Positions 46,834-55,947 of a stretch of DNA of 64,000 nt are shown here, piece by piece; positions within the stretch are counted from its first letter, which is position 1, and every line of letters starts with the position of its first letter. The stretch lies in assembly GCA_900545585.1 (NCBI GenBank), contig UQZR01000006.1, forward strand, positions 30,298 through 94,297, read 5' to 3'. Both the position numbers and the translations under genes were made by a program. A model generated the notes under the pieces. The model saw only the letters and a list, made by a program, of their open reading frames with translations, made no database searches and was not told the origin of the DNA. The DNA comes from an uncultured Eubacteriales bacterium (GTDB taxonomy: Bacteria; Bacillota; Clostridia; Oscillospirales; Oscillospiraceae).

Positions 46834-47865
46834 ATGGACCATCGTACAGATTCGCCCCAGCTGCTGCTGGATTTTCTCAGCTACCACGAAACTATCAAGG
46901 CACATTCCAGGCATACCGTGGATGAATATTACTTGGATATGCGGAATTTCTTTCGCTACCTCAAGCAGACCCGCAATCCGACACTGGCCGACAAGCGGCT
47001 GGACGAGATCGACATCCACGACGTGGACCTGCCGTTTATCGCGTCCATCACGCTGACGGATATTTACGGATACCTCACATATCTCAGCCGCGATCGGCTG
47101 CAGCATCAAAATAGTGAAAATTCTGACAAAGGATTGAGCGCTGCATCCCGTGCCCGCAAATTGGCCACGATACGCTCATTTTTCAACTATATCTGCAACA
47201 AACGACACCTGTTGGAGAACAATCCCTGCAAGGACGTGGACACGCCCAAGCAGATGAAGTCCCTCCCCCGCTATCTGACGCTGAACGAGTGCCTATCCCT
47301 GCTGGAGTCAGTGGATGGGGCACACAGAGAGCGGGATTACTGTATTCTGACGTTGTTTTTGAACTGCGGACTACGTATTTCGGAGTTGACTGGGCTGGAT
47401 GTCAATGACATCCAGGACGATGCGCTGCGGGTGCTGGGCAAGGGCAGCAAGGTGCGGGTAGTGTATCTCAACGGCGCCTGCAAGGACGCGCTGGCCCAGT
47501 ATATGGCGGTGCGACGACCTGTCAGCGGCAAGGACCGGAACGCACTGTTCCTCTCCGGCCAGAACAAGCGCATCAGCCGGTCCACGGTCCACGCCTTGGT
47601 AAAGAAGCATTTGTCTGACGCAGGGCTGGACAGTGAACGATATTCCAGTCACAAGCTGCGGCACACGGCGGCCACGCTGATGCTGCAGAACGGCGTGGAT
47701 GTCAAGGCAGTGCAGGAAGTTCTGGGCCACGAGCACCTGAACACCACAGAGATATATACCCACATCGACAACGAATCTCTGCGTGTGGCTGCAAAGGCGA
47801 ATCCCTTGTCAAGTGTGAAAATAAAAGGAAAAATTGAAGATACGGATAAGGAGACGGAGGAATAG
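46834..47865 (+). CDS. XerC/XerD-type tyrosine recombinase
   Basis: 343 aa from ATG 46834 (TGGAGGT upstream). N-terminal SAM-like core-binding domain (about 10-140), then the catalytic domain with Arg in CGLRISE, Lys in GKGSKVR, His/Arg in HKLRHTAA, His in LGHEHLN and Tyr in TTEIYTH. All six active-site residues are present. It could be the chromosome-dimer resolvase or belong to an element; the palindrome-rich upstream region and lack of other element genes leave this open. Confidence 0.88.
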   Translation: MDHRTDSPQLLLDFLSYHETIKAHSRHTVDEYYLDMRNFFRYLKQTRNPTLADKRLDEIDIHDVDLPFIASITLTDIYGYLTYLSRDRLQHQNSENSDKGLSAASRARKLATIRSFFNYICNKRHLLENNPCKDVDTPKQMKSLPRYLTLNECLSLLESVDGAHRERDYCILTLFLNCGLRISELTGLDVNDIQDDALRVLGKGSKVRVVYLNGACKDALAQYMAVRRPVSGKDRNALFLSGQNKRISRSTVHALVKKHLSDAGLDSERYSSHKLRHTAATLMLQNGVDVKAVQEVLGHEHLNTTEIYTHIDNESLRVAAKANPLSSVKIKGKIEDTDKETEE

Positions 47866-47884
47866 ACCTCCGTCTCCCCTTTTA
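47849..47884. terminator. Bidirectional terminator at the recombinase 3' end
   Basis: GGAGACGGAGG...CCTCCGTCTCC overlapping the last recombinase codons, T4 beyond; also abuts the end of the minus-strand amidase gene. Confidence 0.75.
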
Positions 47885-48385
47885 TTCGTCGTAAAAGCCC
47901 AGAATGTGCAGGATCCGTAGCTCCTGGTACTCGTAACTGCTGAGCGGACGCCAATCGGCATCGGTGCTGTGGGCGGCTACCAGTATTTTATCCGTTGAAC
48001 CGTCAGCACTGGACTGCACCACCACTGGCGAGTGCTGGAATGCACTGCCGTTGAACCGGAGCTGGATCACATCGCCCAGCTGGGCGTCCCGCAGGTCGGT
48101 CGTGGCATGCGCCACGGGACCCAGCGACGCCCGGGAACGGGTGAGGAAGTCATAGAGGTACTCCACGCCGGTCCAGGACGGAGATTTGTTGTTGGCGTTG
48201 ATGTAGTACCAGCCGTAAAGAGGCGTTTCGTTCATGACGCCGGTGCCGGCGTAGATGCACTGCGATGCGAAATTTGTGCAGTCGCCGCCGATGGCTTCGT
48301 AATTGTAAAACTGCGGGTCACGGCCGTAGGCCCAGCGGTGTGCGTACAAAACGGCGTTGAGTCGCCGATAGGGGCGAAATACCAT
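47882..48385 (-). CDS. Putative amidase-domain (Amidase_6) protein
   Basis: 167 aa from ATG 48385 (GGAGGG upstream). Matches the putative amidase domain with GGDCTNFASQCIYAG carrying the candidate Cys nucleophile, QLGDVIQLRF and HSPVVV with the candidate His. Related proteins are often secreted or spore-linked, but this one has no signal peptide. It is divergent from the transketolase genes. Confidence 0.82.
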   Translation of the reverse strand: MVFRPYRRLNAVLYAHRWAYGRDPQFYNYEAIGGDCTNFASQCIYAGTGVMNETPLYGWYYINANNKSPSWTGVEYLYDFLTRSRASLGPVAHATTDLRDAQLGDVIQLRFNGSAFQHSPVVVQSSADGSTDKILVAAHSTDADWRPLSSYEYQELRILHILGFYDE

Positions 48386-48494
48386 GCTGCATCCCTCCAA
48401 TAGCATCCTATGCCGCGGCGGCGCGTACTGTTCATTGACATTTCCGGTAAAATGCGGTAATCTTATACGGAACATTAAGGAATGGAGGTCCCCC

Positions 48495-49304
48495 ATGAAT
48501 ACAGCAGAGCTCTCCCGCGTATGCCGTCAGGTACGTCGGGATATTATCAACATGACGGCAAATGCCGGTTCCGGCCACCCCGGCGGCTCCCTCTCTGCGG
48601 TGGAGCTGATGGTCAGCGTGTTTTACAACCATATGCGTGTCGATCCCCAGAATCCCAAGGCGGAGAACCGCGACCGCTTCGTGCTGAGCAAGGGCCATGC
48701 GGCCCCCTGCTACTACGGCGTGCTGGCGGAAAAGGGCTTTTTCAGCCGCGATGAGTTCAAGAACTTCCGGCAGTTGCACAGCATCCTGCAGGGCCATCCC
48801 GACTGCAAGAAGGTGCCCGGCATCGATGCCTCTACTGGCTCGCTGGGTCAGGGTTGCTCCATCGCCGTGGGTATGGCGCTGGGCGCCAAGCTCCAGGGCA
48901 AGGATACCAAGGTTTTTGCCATGCTGGGCGACGGCGAGTGCCAGGAGGGCCAGATCTGGGAGGCACTGATGTCCGCCGCTCACTACAAGCTGGACAATCT
49001 GACGGTCATGGTGGACAACAACGGTCTGCAGATCGACGGCAGCAACAACGAGGTCATGAGCCTGGGTGATCTGGCGGCCAAGCTGCGGGCCTTCGGCTTT
49101 GACCTGTATGAGATCGATGGCCACGATCTGGATGCCATCGAGGCGGCGCTGAGCGCGCCGGTGACGGCTGGTAAGCCCAAGGCCATTCTGGCCCATACGG
49201 TGAAGGGCAAGGGCATTTCGTTTATGGAAAACCAGGTAGGCTGGCACGGCAAGGCTCCCAACGAGGAGCAGCGCCAGCAGGCCCTGAAGGAATTGGAGGA
49301 CTGA
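48495..49304 (+). CDS. Transketolase, N-terminal subunit
   Basis: 269 aa holding the TPP-binding half of transketolase: GSGHPGGSLSAVEL, LGQGCSIAVGMALG and GDGECQEGQIWEA near residue 143. Split transketolases are common in Clostridia; the other half is 3 bp downstream. Pentose-phosphate interconversion. ATG after TGGAGGT. Confidence 0.95.
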   Translation: MNTAELSRVCRQVRRDIINMTANAGSGHPGGSLSAVELMVSVFYNHMRVDPQNPKAENRDRFVLSKGHAAPCYYGVLAEKGFFSRDEFKNFRQLHSILQGHPDCKKVPGIDASTGSLGQGCSIAVGMALGAKLQGKDTKVFAMLGDGECQEGQIWEALMSAAHYKLDNLTVMVDNNGLQIDGSNNEVMSLGDLAAKLRAFGFDLYEIDGHDLDAIEAALSAPVTAGKPKAILAHTVKGKGISFMENQVGWHGKAPNEEQRQQALKELED

Positions 49305-49307
49305 GCC

Positions 49308-50234
49308 ATGAGTGAGAAAATTGCAACCCGTGAAGCCTACGGCAAAGCCCTCGTGGAGCTGGGAGAACAGAACGAGAAAGTAGTGGTGCTGGACGCCGAT
49401 CTGGCCGGCGCCACCATGACCAAGTATTTCAAGGCGGCCCATCCCGACCGCTTCTTTGACTGCGGTATCGCTGAGGCCAACATGATGAACATCGGCGCGG
49501 GCCTGTCCACTATGGGGCTCATCCCCTTCTGCTCCACCTTCGCCATGTTCGGTGCAGGCCGTGCCTACGAGCAGATCCGAAACTCCATTGCCTACCCCAA
49601 GTTCAACGTGAAGATCTGCTGCTCCCACGCCGGTGTGTCCGTGGGTGAGGACGGCGGCAGCCACCAGTCCGTGGAGGACATTGGCCTGATGCGGCTGGTG
49701 CCGGGTATGACGGTCATCGTGCCCGCCGATGCCAAGGAGGCCCGCAAGGCTGTCTTTGCACTGGCGGAGTTCCAGGGTCCTGCCTACATGCGGCTGGCCC
49801 GACTGGCTACGCCGGTGTTCGAGGAAGACTATCCCTTTGAGATCGGCAAGGCCAACGTGATGCGCGAGGGCAAGGACGCAGCGGTGTTTGCCTGCGGCCT
49901 GATGGTCAACGAAGCGCTGGAGGCGGCCAAGCTGCTGGCAGCGGAGGGCGTCGAGATCAGCGTCATCAACGTCCACACCATTAAGCCTATCGATGCAGCT
50001 TGCGTCACCGAGTACGCCGAGAAGTGCGGCAACGTAGTGACAGTGGAGGAGCATAGTGTTATCGGCGGTCTGGGCGATGCAGTGGCCGATGTGCTGATGG
50101 GCAAGGTCAACTGCAAGTTCCGCAAGATTGGCATCAATGACCGGTTCGGGCAGTCCGGCAAGGCCGCAGAGGTACTGCGGGAGTACGGCCTGACCGCCGA
50201 TCAGATCGCGGAAAGAATCAAGGAGACCCTGTAA
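49308..50234 (+). CDS. Transketolase, C-terminal subunit
   Basis: 308 aa: pyrimidine-binding domain (DLAGATMTKYF, FDCGIAEANMMNIGAGL, SHAGVSVGEDGGSHQS) and C-terminal transketolase domain (INVHTIKPIDA, VEEHSVIGGLGDAVA). Works as a heteromer with the preceding subunit. Confidence 0.95.
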   Translation: MSEKIATREAYGKALVELGEQNEKVVVLDADLAGATMTKYFKAAHPDRFFDCGIAEANMMNIGAGLSTMGLIPFCSTFAMFGAGRAYEQIRNSIAYPKFNVKICCSHAGVSVGEDGGSHQSVEDIGLMRLVPGMTVIVPADAKEARKAVFALAEFQGPAYMRLARLATPVFEEDYPFEIGKANVMREGKDAAVFACGLMVNEALEAAKLLAAEGVEISVINVHTIKPIDAACVTEYAEKCGNVVTVEEHSVIGGLGDAVADVLMGKVNCKFRKIGINDRFGQSGKAAEVLREYGLTADQIAERIKETL

Positions 50235-50254
50235 AGGGAAAATACATGACAATA

Positions 50255-50289
50255 AAAATCCCGCAAGGCTTATGGCCTTGCGGGATTTT
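50255..50289. terminator. Bidirectional terminator between transketolase and GNAT
   Basis: AAAATCCCGCAAGG, 7-nt loop, CCTTGCGGGATTTT. Confidence 0.9.
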
Positions 50290-50291
50290 GC

Positions 50292-50759
50292 TTATCGATT
50301 CAGAGAAAGGACGTATATCTGGCAGGGGTTCCACTCGTCCCAAAGCGTGGGAAAAACCTCAAACTCCTTGAAGCCACAGCTGAGATAGAACCGATTGGTG
50401 CGGTCATACTCCTCGTACTTCCCCATCTGCACGGTCTTGACCTGCATGAATTCGTATCCCGTCTGGCGGGCGTAAGCTACGGCGGCGTCCACCAGCGCAC
50501 GACCGTATCCCTTGCGGTGGCAGGGCTTCAGAACGCCCATGACCGCCAGCTCTACGGTGCTGCGCCCCGTTTCCTTAAGACAAAGAAATCCTACCGGTGC
50601 GCCGTCTTTCTCGCAGACAAAGCAGGGCTCATGGGCGGCGTCAGTGATATACCCCTCCGTAGCGGCGGGAATGCCGAACCACTCCGGCAGCTGTGAAAGG
50701 ATCGCGCGGGCAATCTCCACGCGCTGGGCGGGGTCGGAAACAAGTGTAACGGGCAAGAT
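50292..50759 (-). CDS. GNAT family N-acetyltransferase
   Basis: 155 aa if TTG 50759 is the start. It has GAGGTGG upstream, and the promoter -10 (50791-50796) puts the transcript start near 50784, which removes ATG 50795 and makes ATG 50780 nearly leaderless. GNAT core: LAVMGVLKPCHRKGYGRALVDAAV, then NRFYLSCGFKEFE. Substrate unknown. Confidence 0.85.
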   Translation of the reverse strand: MLPVTLVSDPAQRVEIARAILSQLPEWFGIPAATEGYITDAAHEPCFVCEKDGAPVGFLCLKETGRSTVELAVMGVLKPCHRKGYGRALVDAAVAYARQTGYEFMQVKTVQMGKYEEYDRTNRFYLSCGFKEFEVFPTLWDEWNPCQIYVLSLNR

Positions 50760-50790
50760 ACCACCTCGGATTTCCATTTTTTCTGCGCTC

Positions 50791-50819
50791 ATATTACCAC
50801 AAAACGGCCAAAAAATCAA
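50791..50819 (-). promoter_or_regulatory. Promoter of the minus-strand GNAT gene
   Basis: On the minus strand TTGATT (50814-50819), 17-bp spacer, TAATAT (50791-50796). Confidence 0.65.
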
Positions 50820-50870
50820 GTCTTGTAAACATTTTGCTCCGGGTGTAGGAAATATAGCGAGATGATTCTT

Positions 50871-51079
50871 ATGAGCATGACAGCATTGGTCAGCGCGTTC
50901 TGCCGCACCTATCACAGTGAGCGGGACGGCGCAAAATTTTCGACAACACAAATGCGGCAAAGCTGCTGACAGCGGAGAAGCGGCTGCAGATCGGTGGGCA
51001 CATGGCCGCCGGTGCGCCGTTCTTCGTCCCGGATCTCTGGAGAAATGTGGAGCAGGCGCTGTGTCTGCTGGCAAAGTGA
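50871..51079 (+). pseudogene. Relic of a SAM-dependent (leucine carboxyl-type) methyltransferase
   Basis: The frame begins MSMTALVSAFCRTYHSERDG, like the N terminus of clostridial class I methyltransferases, then shifts frame near the run GCAAAATTTTCG. The next frame reads KIFDNTNAAKLLTAEKRLQI and GAPFFVP before an abrupt end (ALCLLAK). The SAM-binding core is missing, so this is a frameshifted, internally deleted remnant. Confidence 0.65.
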
Positions 51080-51104
51080 GAGGAAAACGGCCCAATCAAC
51101 AGAA

Positions 51105-51140
51105 ACGAACGGCGCGGCCCTTGCGGGTCACGCCGTTCGC
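51105..51140 (-). terminator. Possible terminator of fba
   Basis: GAACGGCG...CGCCGTTC stem with a long GC-rich loop just after the fba stop on the minus strand; the T tract is poor. Confidence 0.4.
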
Positions 51141-51175
51141 CTTGCGGTTTACGCGGAAATACGGGCAAAATAGGC

Positions 51176-52144
51176 TCAGGCCTTGCCGGCGCAGCCCAGC
51201 ACGTCCACCAGCTTGTGGCGCACCAGCTCCTTGATGTTGGCGCGGGCGGGCTTCAGGTACTCGCGGGGATCGAACTTGTCGGGATGCTCGGTCATGAACT
51301 GACGGATGGTGCCGGTCATGGCCAGACGCAAATCGGAGTCGATGTTGATCTTGCAGACGGACAGGCGGGCGGCCTGGCGCAGCTGCTCCTCCGGCACGCC
51401 GATGGCGTTGGGCATCTTGCCGCCGTTGTCGTTGATCATCTTCACATAGTCCTGCGGGACGGAGGAAGAACCGTGCAGCACGATGGGGAAGCCGGGCAGA
51501 CGCTTGCTGACCTCCTCCAGTACGTCGAAGCGCAGAGGAGGCGGCACCAGAATGCCCTGCTCATTGCGGGTGCACTGCTCGGGCTTGAACTTATAGGCGC
51601 CGTGGCTGGTGCCGATGGCGATGGCCAGAGAGTCGCAGCCGGTCTTGGCGACGAACTCCTCCACCTCCTCGGGATGGGTGTAGGATGCCTCGTGGGAGGC
51701 CACCTTGACATCGTCCTCGATGCCGGCCAGGGTACCCAGTTCGGCTTCCACCACGACACCGTGGTCATGGGCGTACTCCACCACCTTGCGGGTGATCTCG
51801 ATATTCTCGGCGAAGGGCTTGGAGGAGGCGTCGATCATCACAGAGGTGAAGCCGCCGTCGATGCAGCTCTTGCAGGTCTCGAAATCGGGGCCGTGGTCCA
51901 GATGCAGCACGATGGGGATGTCGGGGCAGCAGGCCACAGCGGCTTCCACCAGCTTCACCAGATAGGTGTGATTGGCGTAGGCGCGGGCGCCCTTGCTGAC
52001 CTGCAGGATGACGGGAGCGTGCTCCTCCTGGCAGGCCTCGGTGATGCCCTGCACGATCTCCATATTGTTGACGTTGAAGGCGCCGATGGCGTAGCCGCCG
52101 GCATATGCCTTCTCAAACATTTCCTTGGATGTTACCAGTGCCAT
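51176..52144 (-). CDS. fba: Class II fructose-bisphosphate aldolase
   Basis: 322 aa from ATG 52144; an ATG six bases upstream is too close to the GGAG Shine-Dalgarno. Zinc-dependent glycolytic aldolase with GAFNVNNME, HLDHGPD, EAELGTLAG, GTSHGAYKF and LHGSSSVP. Divergent from the PPi-phosphofructokinase gene, placing two consecutive glycolytic steps back to back. Confidence 0.95.
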   Translation of the reverse strand: MALVTSKEMFEKAYAGGYAIGAFNVNNMEIVQGITEACQEEHAPVILQVSKGARAYANHTYLVKLVEAAVACCPDIPIVLHLDHGPDFETCKSCIDGGFTSVMIDASSKPFAENIEITRKVVEYAHDHGVVVEAELGTLAGIEDDVKVASHEASYTHPEEVEEFVAKTGCDSLAIAIGTSHGAYKFKPEQCTRNEQGILVPPPLRFDVLEEVSKRLPGFPIVLHGSSSVPQDYVKMINDNGGKMPNAIGVPEEQLRQAARLSVCKINIDSDLRLAMTGTIRQFMTEHPDKFDPREYLKPARANIKELVRHKLVDVLGCAGKA

Positions 52145-52246
52145 AATCATATCTCCTTTTCCGCAATAAAAATTTGCTGTTTTGTACGGAATGATTGTTA
52201 CATTCCTATTGTATCATATTTTTTCATATTTGCAAGAGCGAAAGCA

Positions 52247-52275
52247 TTTACATTCCCAAATTTCCATGGTAAAAT
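52247..52275 (+). promoter_or_regulatory. Promoter of the phosphofructokinase gene
   Basis: TTTACA at 52247-52252, 17-bp spacer, TAAAAT at 52270-52275. Confidence 0.7.
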
Positions 52276-52362
52276 ACCTGTTTGAAGGCATACCGGCGGC
52301 GCATCGCAAGCGTGGGCCGGAGCATCATCAAATCTCAACCTATGTTTCGGAGGTATGGACCT

Positions 52363-53601
52363 ATGAAAGAATTGCGCGGCGCGTGTATCATCGGCCAGTC
52401 CGGCGGTCCCACGTCTGTCATCAATGCCAGCGCCTACGGCGTCATCGACACGGCGCTGAAGTCCGGCGCCATCACCCAGGTGCTGGGCGCGGAGCACGGC
52501 ATCAAGGGCGTGCTGGCCGACCGGCTGTTTGACATGGGGCAGGAGGACCCTGAGGAGCTGCGGCTGCTGAAGTACACCCCCTCCTCTGCTCTGGGCTCCT
52601 GCCGGTACAAGATTGCCGATCCCGAGCTGGATGACACGGACTACAAGCGTATCCTGGAGGTGTTCAAGAAGCACGATGTCCGCTATTTCTTTTATAACGG
52701 CGGTAACGACTCCATGGATACCTGCAACAAGATCAACCAGTATATGCAGTCCGTGGGCTACGACTGCCGCGTGATGGGCGTGCCCAAGACCATCGACAAC
52801 GATCTGTTCGGCACCGACCACTGCCCCGGCTATGCCTCCGCAGCCAAGTATATCGCCACGTCCATCATGGAGGTCTATCAGGACGCCCATGTGTACGACA
52901 CCGGTATGATCGTGGTGGTGGAGATCATGGGCCGTCACGCCGGCTGGCTGACGGCGGCCTCCGCGCTGGCCGGTGAGTACGGCGCAGGTCCCGACCTGAT
53001 CTACCTGCCGGAGACGGATTTCAGTATGCCTGATTTTATCGAGGACGTCAAGCGCGTTTATCAGGAGAAGGGCAACTGCATCGTGGCTGTGTCCGAGGGT
53101 ATCCATTACGAGGACGGCGGCTTCGTGTCTGAGGCCAAGGTGGCCGCCAACGACGGTTTCGGCCACGCCCAGCTGGGCGGTCTGGCCACCATTCTGTCCC
53201 AGGTCCTGAAAGAGGAGACGGGCGCCAAGGTCCGCGGCATTGAGCTGAACCTGCTGCAGCGCTGCGCCGCCCATCTGGCCAGCGAGACCGACATCGAGGA
53301 GTCCTATATGGCCGGTAAGGTGGCTGTGGAGAACGCCGTCAACGGTATCAATGGTCGTATGATCGGCTTTGAGCGCGGCGTGCAGGATGGCAAGTACGCC
53401 TGCCGCACCAAGCTCATCCCCCTGATGGAGGTGGCCAACGTGGAGAAGAAGATCCCCCGCGAGTGGATCAACGAGGCAGGCAACGGCGTGAACCACCAGT
53501 TCATCGAGTACGCGCTGCCGCTGATCCAGGGCGAGCCGAACCTGCCGCGGCAGGACTCCCTGCCCCGCTTCGCCAAGCTGAAAAAGGTGCTGGCCAAGTA
53601 A
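52363..53601 (+). CDS. PPi-type 6-phosphofructokinase
   Basis: 412 aa from ATG 52363 (CGGAGGT). Phosphofructokinase fold with GQSGGPTSVINAS, YNGGNDSMDT, PKTIDNDLFGTDHCPGY, MGRHAGWL and YLPETDF. The Asp in GGNDS and Lys in PKTIDND indicate pyrophosphate rather than ATP as phosphate donor, as common in anaerobic Clostridia. Donor choice is inferred from these residues. Confidence 0.92.
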   Translation: MKELRGACIIGQSGGPTSVINASAYGVIDTALKSGAITQVLGAEHGIKGVLADRLFDMGQEDPEELRLLKYTPSSALGSCRYKIADPELDDTDYKRILEVFKKHDVRYFFYNGGNDSMDTCNKINQYMQSVGYDCRVMGVPKTIDNDLFGTDHCPGYASAAKYIATSIMEVYQDAHVYDTGMIVVVEIMGRHAGWLTAASALAGEYGAGPDLIYLPETDFSMPDFIEDVKRVYQEKGNCIVAVSEGIHYEDGGFVSEAKVAANDGFGHAQLGGLATILSQVLKEETGAKVRGIELNLLQRCAAHLASETDIEESYMAGKVAVENAVNGINGRMIGFERGVQDGKYACRTKLIPLMEVANVEKKIPREWINEAGNGVNHQFIEYALPLIQGEPNLPRQDSLPRFAKLKKVLAK

Positions 53602-53617
53602 ATAGAGCCTTATACAG

Positions 53618-53658
53618 CAACGACTGGAAAGTAGAGATACTTTCCAGCCGTTGTTTCC
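53618..53658 (+). terminator. Terminator after phosphofructokinase
   Basis: CAACGACTGGAAAGTA-gaga-TACTTTCCAGCCGTTG, one mismatch, then TTTCC. Confidence 0.75.
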
Positions 53659-53747
53659 GTCATGGGTGCTCAGGTATGGAGATGCCGCTGTTATCATTGG
53701 AATCGATGGCTTGGACTTGCGGAGTGTATGCGGCGGCTGAGACAATG

Positions 53748-54524
53748 CTACTTGCAATTCTTCTCATAGATGATACGCAGGCCCTCCATCATCAGATACT
53801 TGTCGTAGGTGACGTGGTTGCGGCAGTAGCGCGCGATCACCGGTGCGTTGGGACCGGTGGCTACGATGGACGGCTCCTCCCCGTCCAGCATGTCGCGGAT
53901 GCGGTCGATGATGCCGTCCAGCATGCCGGCAGTGCCGTAGACAATGCCGCTGCGCATACAGTCCTCCGTATTTTTTCCGATAAGGTGGCGAGGATGCTGG
54001 AGGGAAATATTGGGTAGCTGCGCCGTGTGGTCGGACAGGGCGTCCAGTGACAGGCGGACGCCGGGGAACATCAGCCCTCCCTCGTAGCAGCGCTTGGCGG
54101 AGATGTAGGAGATGATGGTGGCGGTGCCCATGTCGATCATAATGATGGGCGCAGGATACTTTTCCAGCGCCGCCACAGCGTTGGAGACGATGTCGGCGCC
54201 CAACTGCTGGCTGTTGAACTCCATGCGGATATTCAGACCCGTTTTGATGCCGGCGCCTACCATCATGGGGGGCTTGCCCAGCAGGCGGGTCAGGGCCTTC
54301 TCCATCATGAAGTTGATAGGCGGCACCACACTGGCAAAGATGGCGCCGCTGACGTCGTGGATATCGCAGCCGTACAGCGTGAACAGGTTCATCAGATCGA
54401 TGCTGATCTGGTCCGCCGTCTTGCGGCTGTCCGTGTCCAGAGACGCCAGAAAACGCAGTTCCCGCGCCTTGTCGAACAGACCCACGGAAATGTTGGAATT
54501 GCCGATGTCAATGGCTAACAACAT
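53748..54524 (-). CDS. coaX: Type III pantothenate kinase
   Basis: 258 aa from ATG 54524 (GGAGGA upstream). First step of CoA synthesis. DIGNSNISVGLF phosphate loop, GADIVSNAVAALE, DMGTATIISYIS and GGLMFPGVRLS. Usual length for CoaX. Confidence 0.94.
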   Translation of the reverse strand: MLLAIDIGNSNISVGLFDKARELRFLASLDTDSRKTADQISIDLMNLFTLYGCDIHDVSGAIFASVVPPINFMMEKALTRLLGKPPMMVGAGIKTGLNIRMEFNSQQLGADIVSNAVAALEKYPAPIIMIDMGTATIISYISAKRCYEGGLMFPGVRLSLDALSDHTAQLPNISLQHPRHLIGKNTEDCMRSGIVYGTAGMLDGIIDRIRDMLDGEEPSIVATGPNAPVIARYCRNHVTYDKYLMMEGLRIIYEKNCK

Positions 54525-54594
54525 GGGTATATCCTCCTCCCTTTTTTGCCTATCATACCACGGTGCTGTGCGGTTTACAAGCGGCGACAGGCAA

Positions 54595-54630
54595 AAAGCT
54601 GCCCCCATACGATTGTATGGGGGCAGCTTT
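54595..54630 (-). terminator. Terminator of gap
   Basis: Perfect 16-bp stem (AAAGCTGCCCCCATAC and complement) 19 bp after the gap stop, T run on the minus strand. Confidence 0.9.
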
Positions 54631-54648
54631 ATCGTTGAAATGGGGCGC

Positions 54649-55689
<1,041 letters not shown>

Positions 55690-55744
55690 GATGCTGTCCT
55701 TTCCTTCTTTTCTCCGCAGCGACTGCGGTAGTTGTTCCAAGTAC

Positions 55745-55772
55745 ATTATAGCATCCCTTTTGAATTTGTCAC
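55745..55772 (-). promoter_or_regulatory. Promoter of gap
   Basis: On the minus strand GTGACA (55767-55772), 16-bp spacer, perfect TATAAT (55745-55750). Confidence 0.65.
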
Positions 55773-55904
55773 TATTAATTTGCAATTTTGTGCTAAAAAT
55801 TTTTATTTTCATAGGATTATCAGAGGAAATAGTTAAAAAATGTTCAATTTCAAATCCAAACGTTCCATACATTTCAAACTATGCAGACGTGTCCCGCAGA
55901 CACC

Positions 55905-55935
55905 GAAAAAGGCGGGGCATACGCTCCGCCCTTTC
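55905..55935 (-). terminator. Terminator of spoIVA
   Basis: AAAGGGCGGAGC-gtat-GCCCCGCCTTTTTC on the minus strand, with one G-T pair. Confidence 0.8.
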
Positions 55936-55947
55936 CGGTATCACCGG

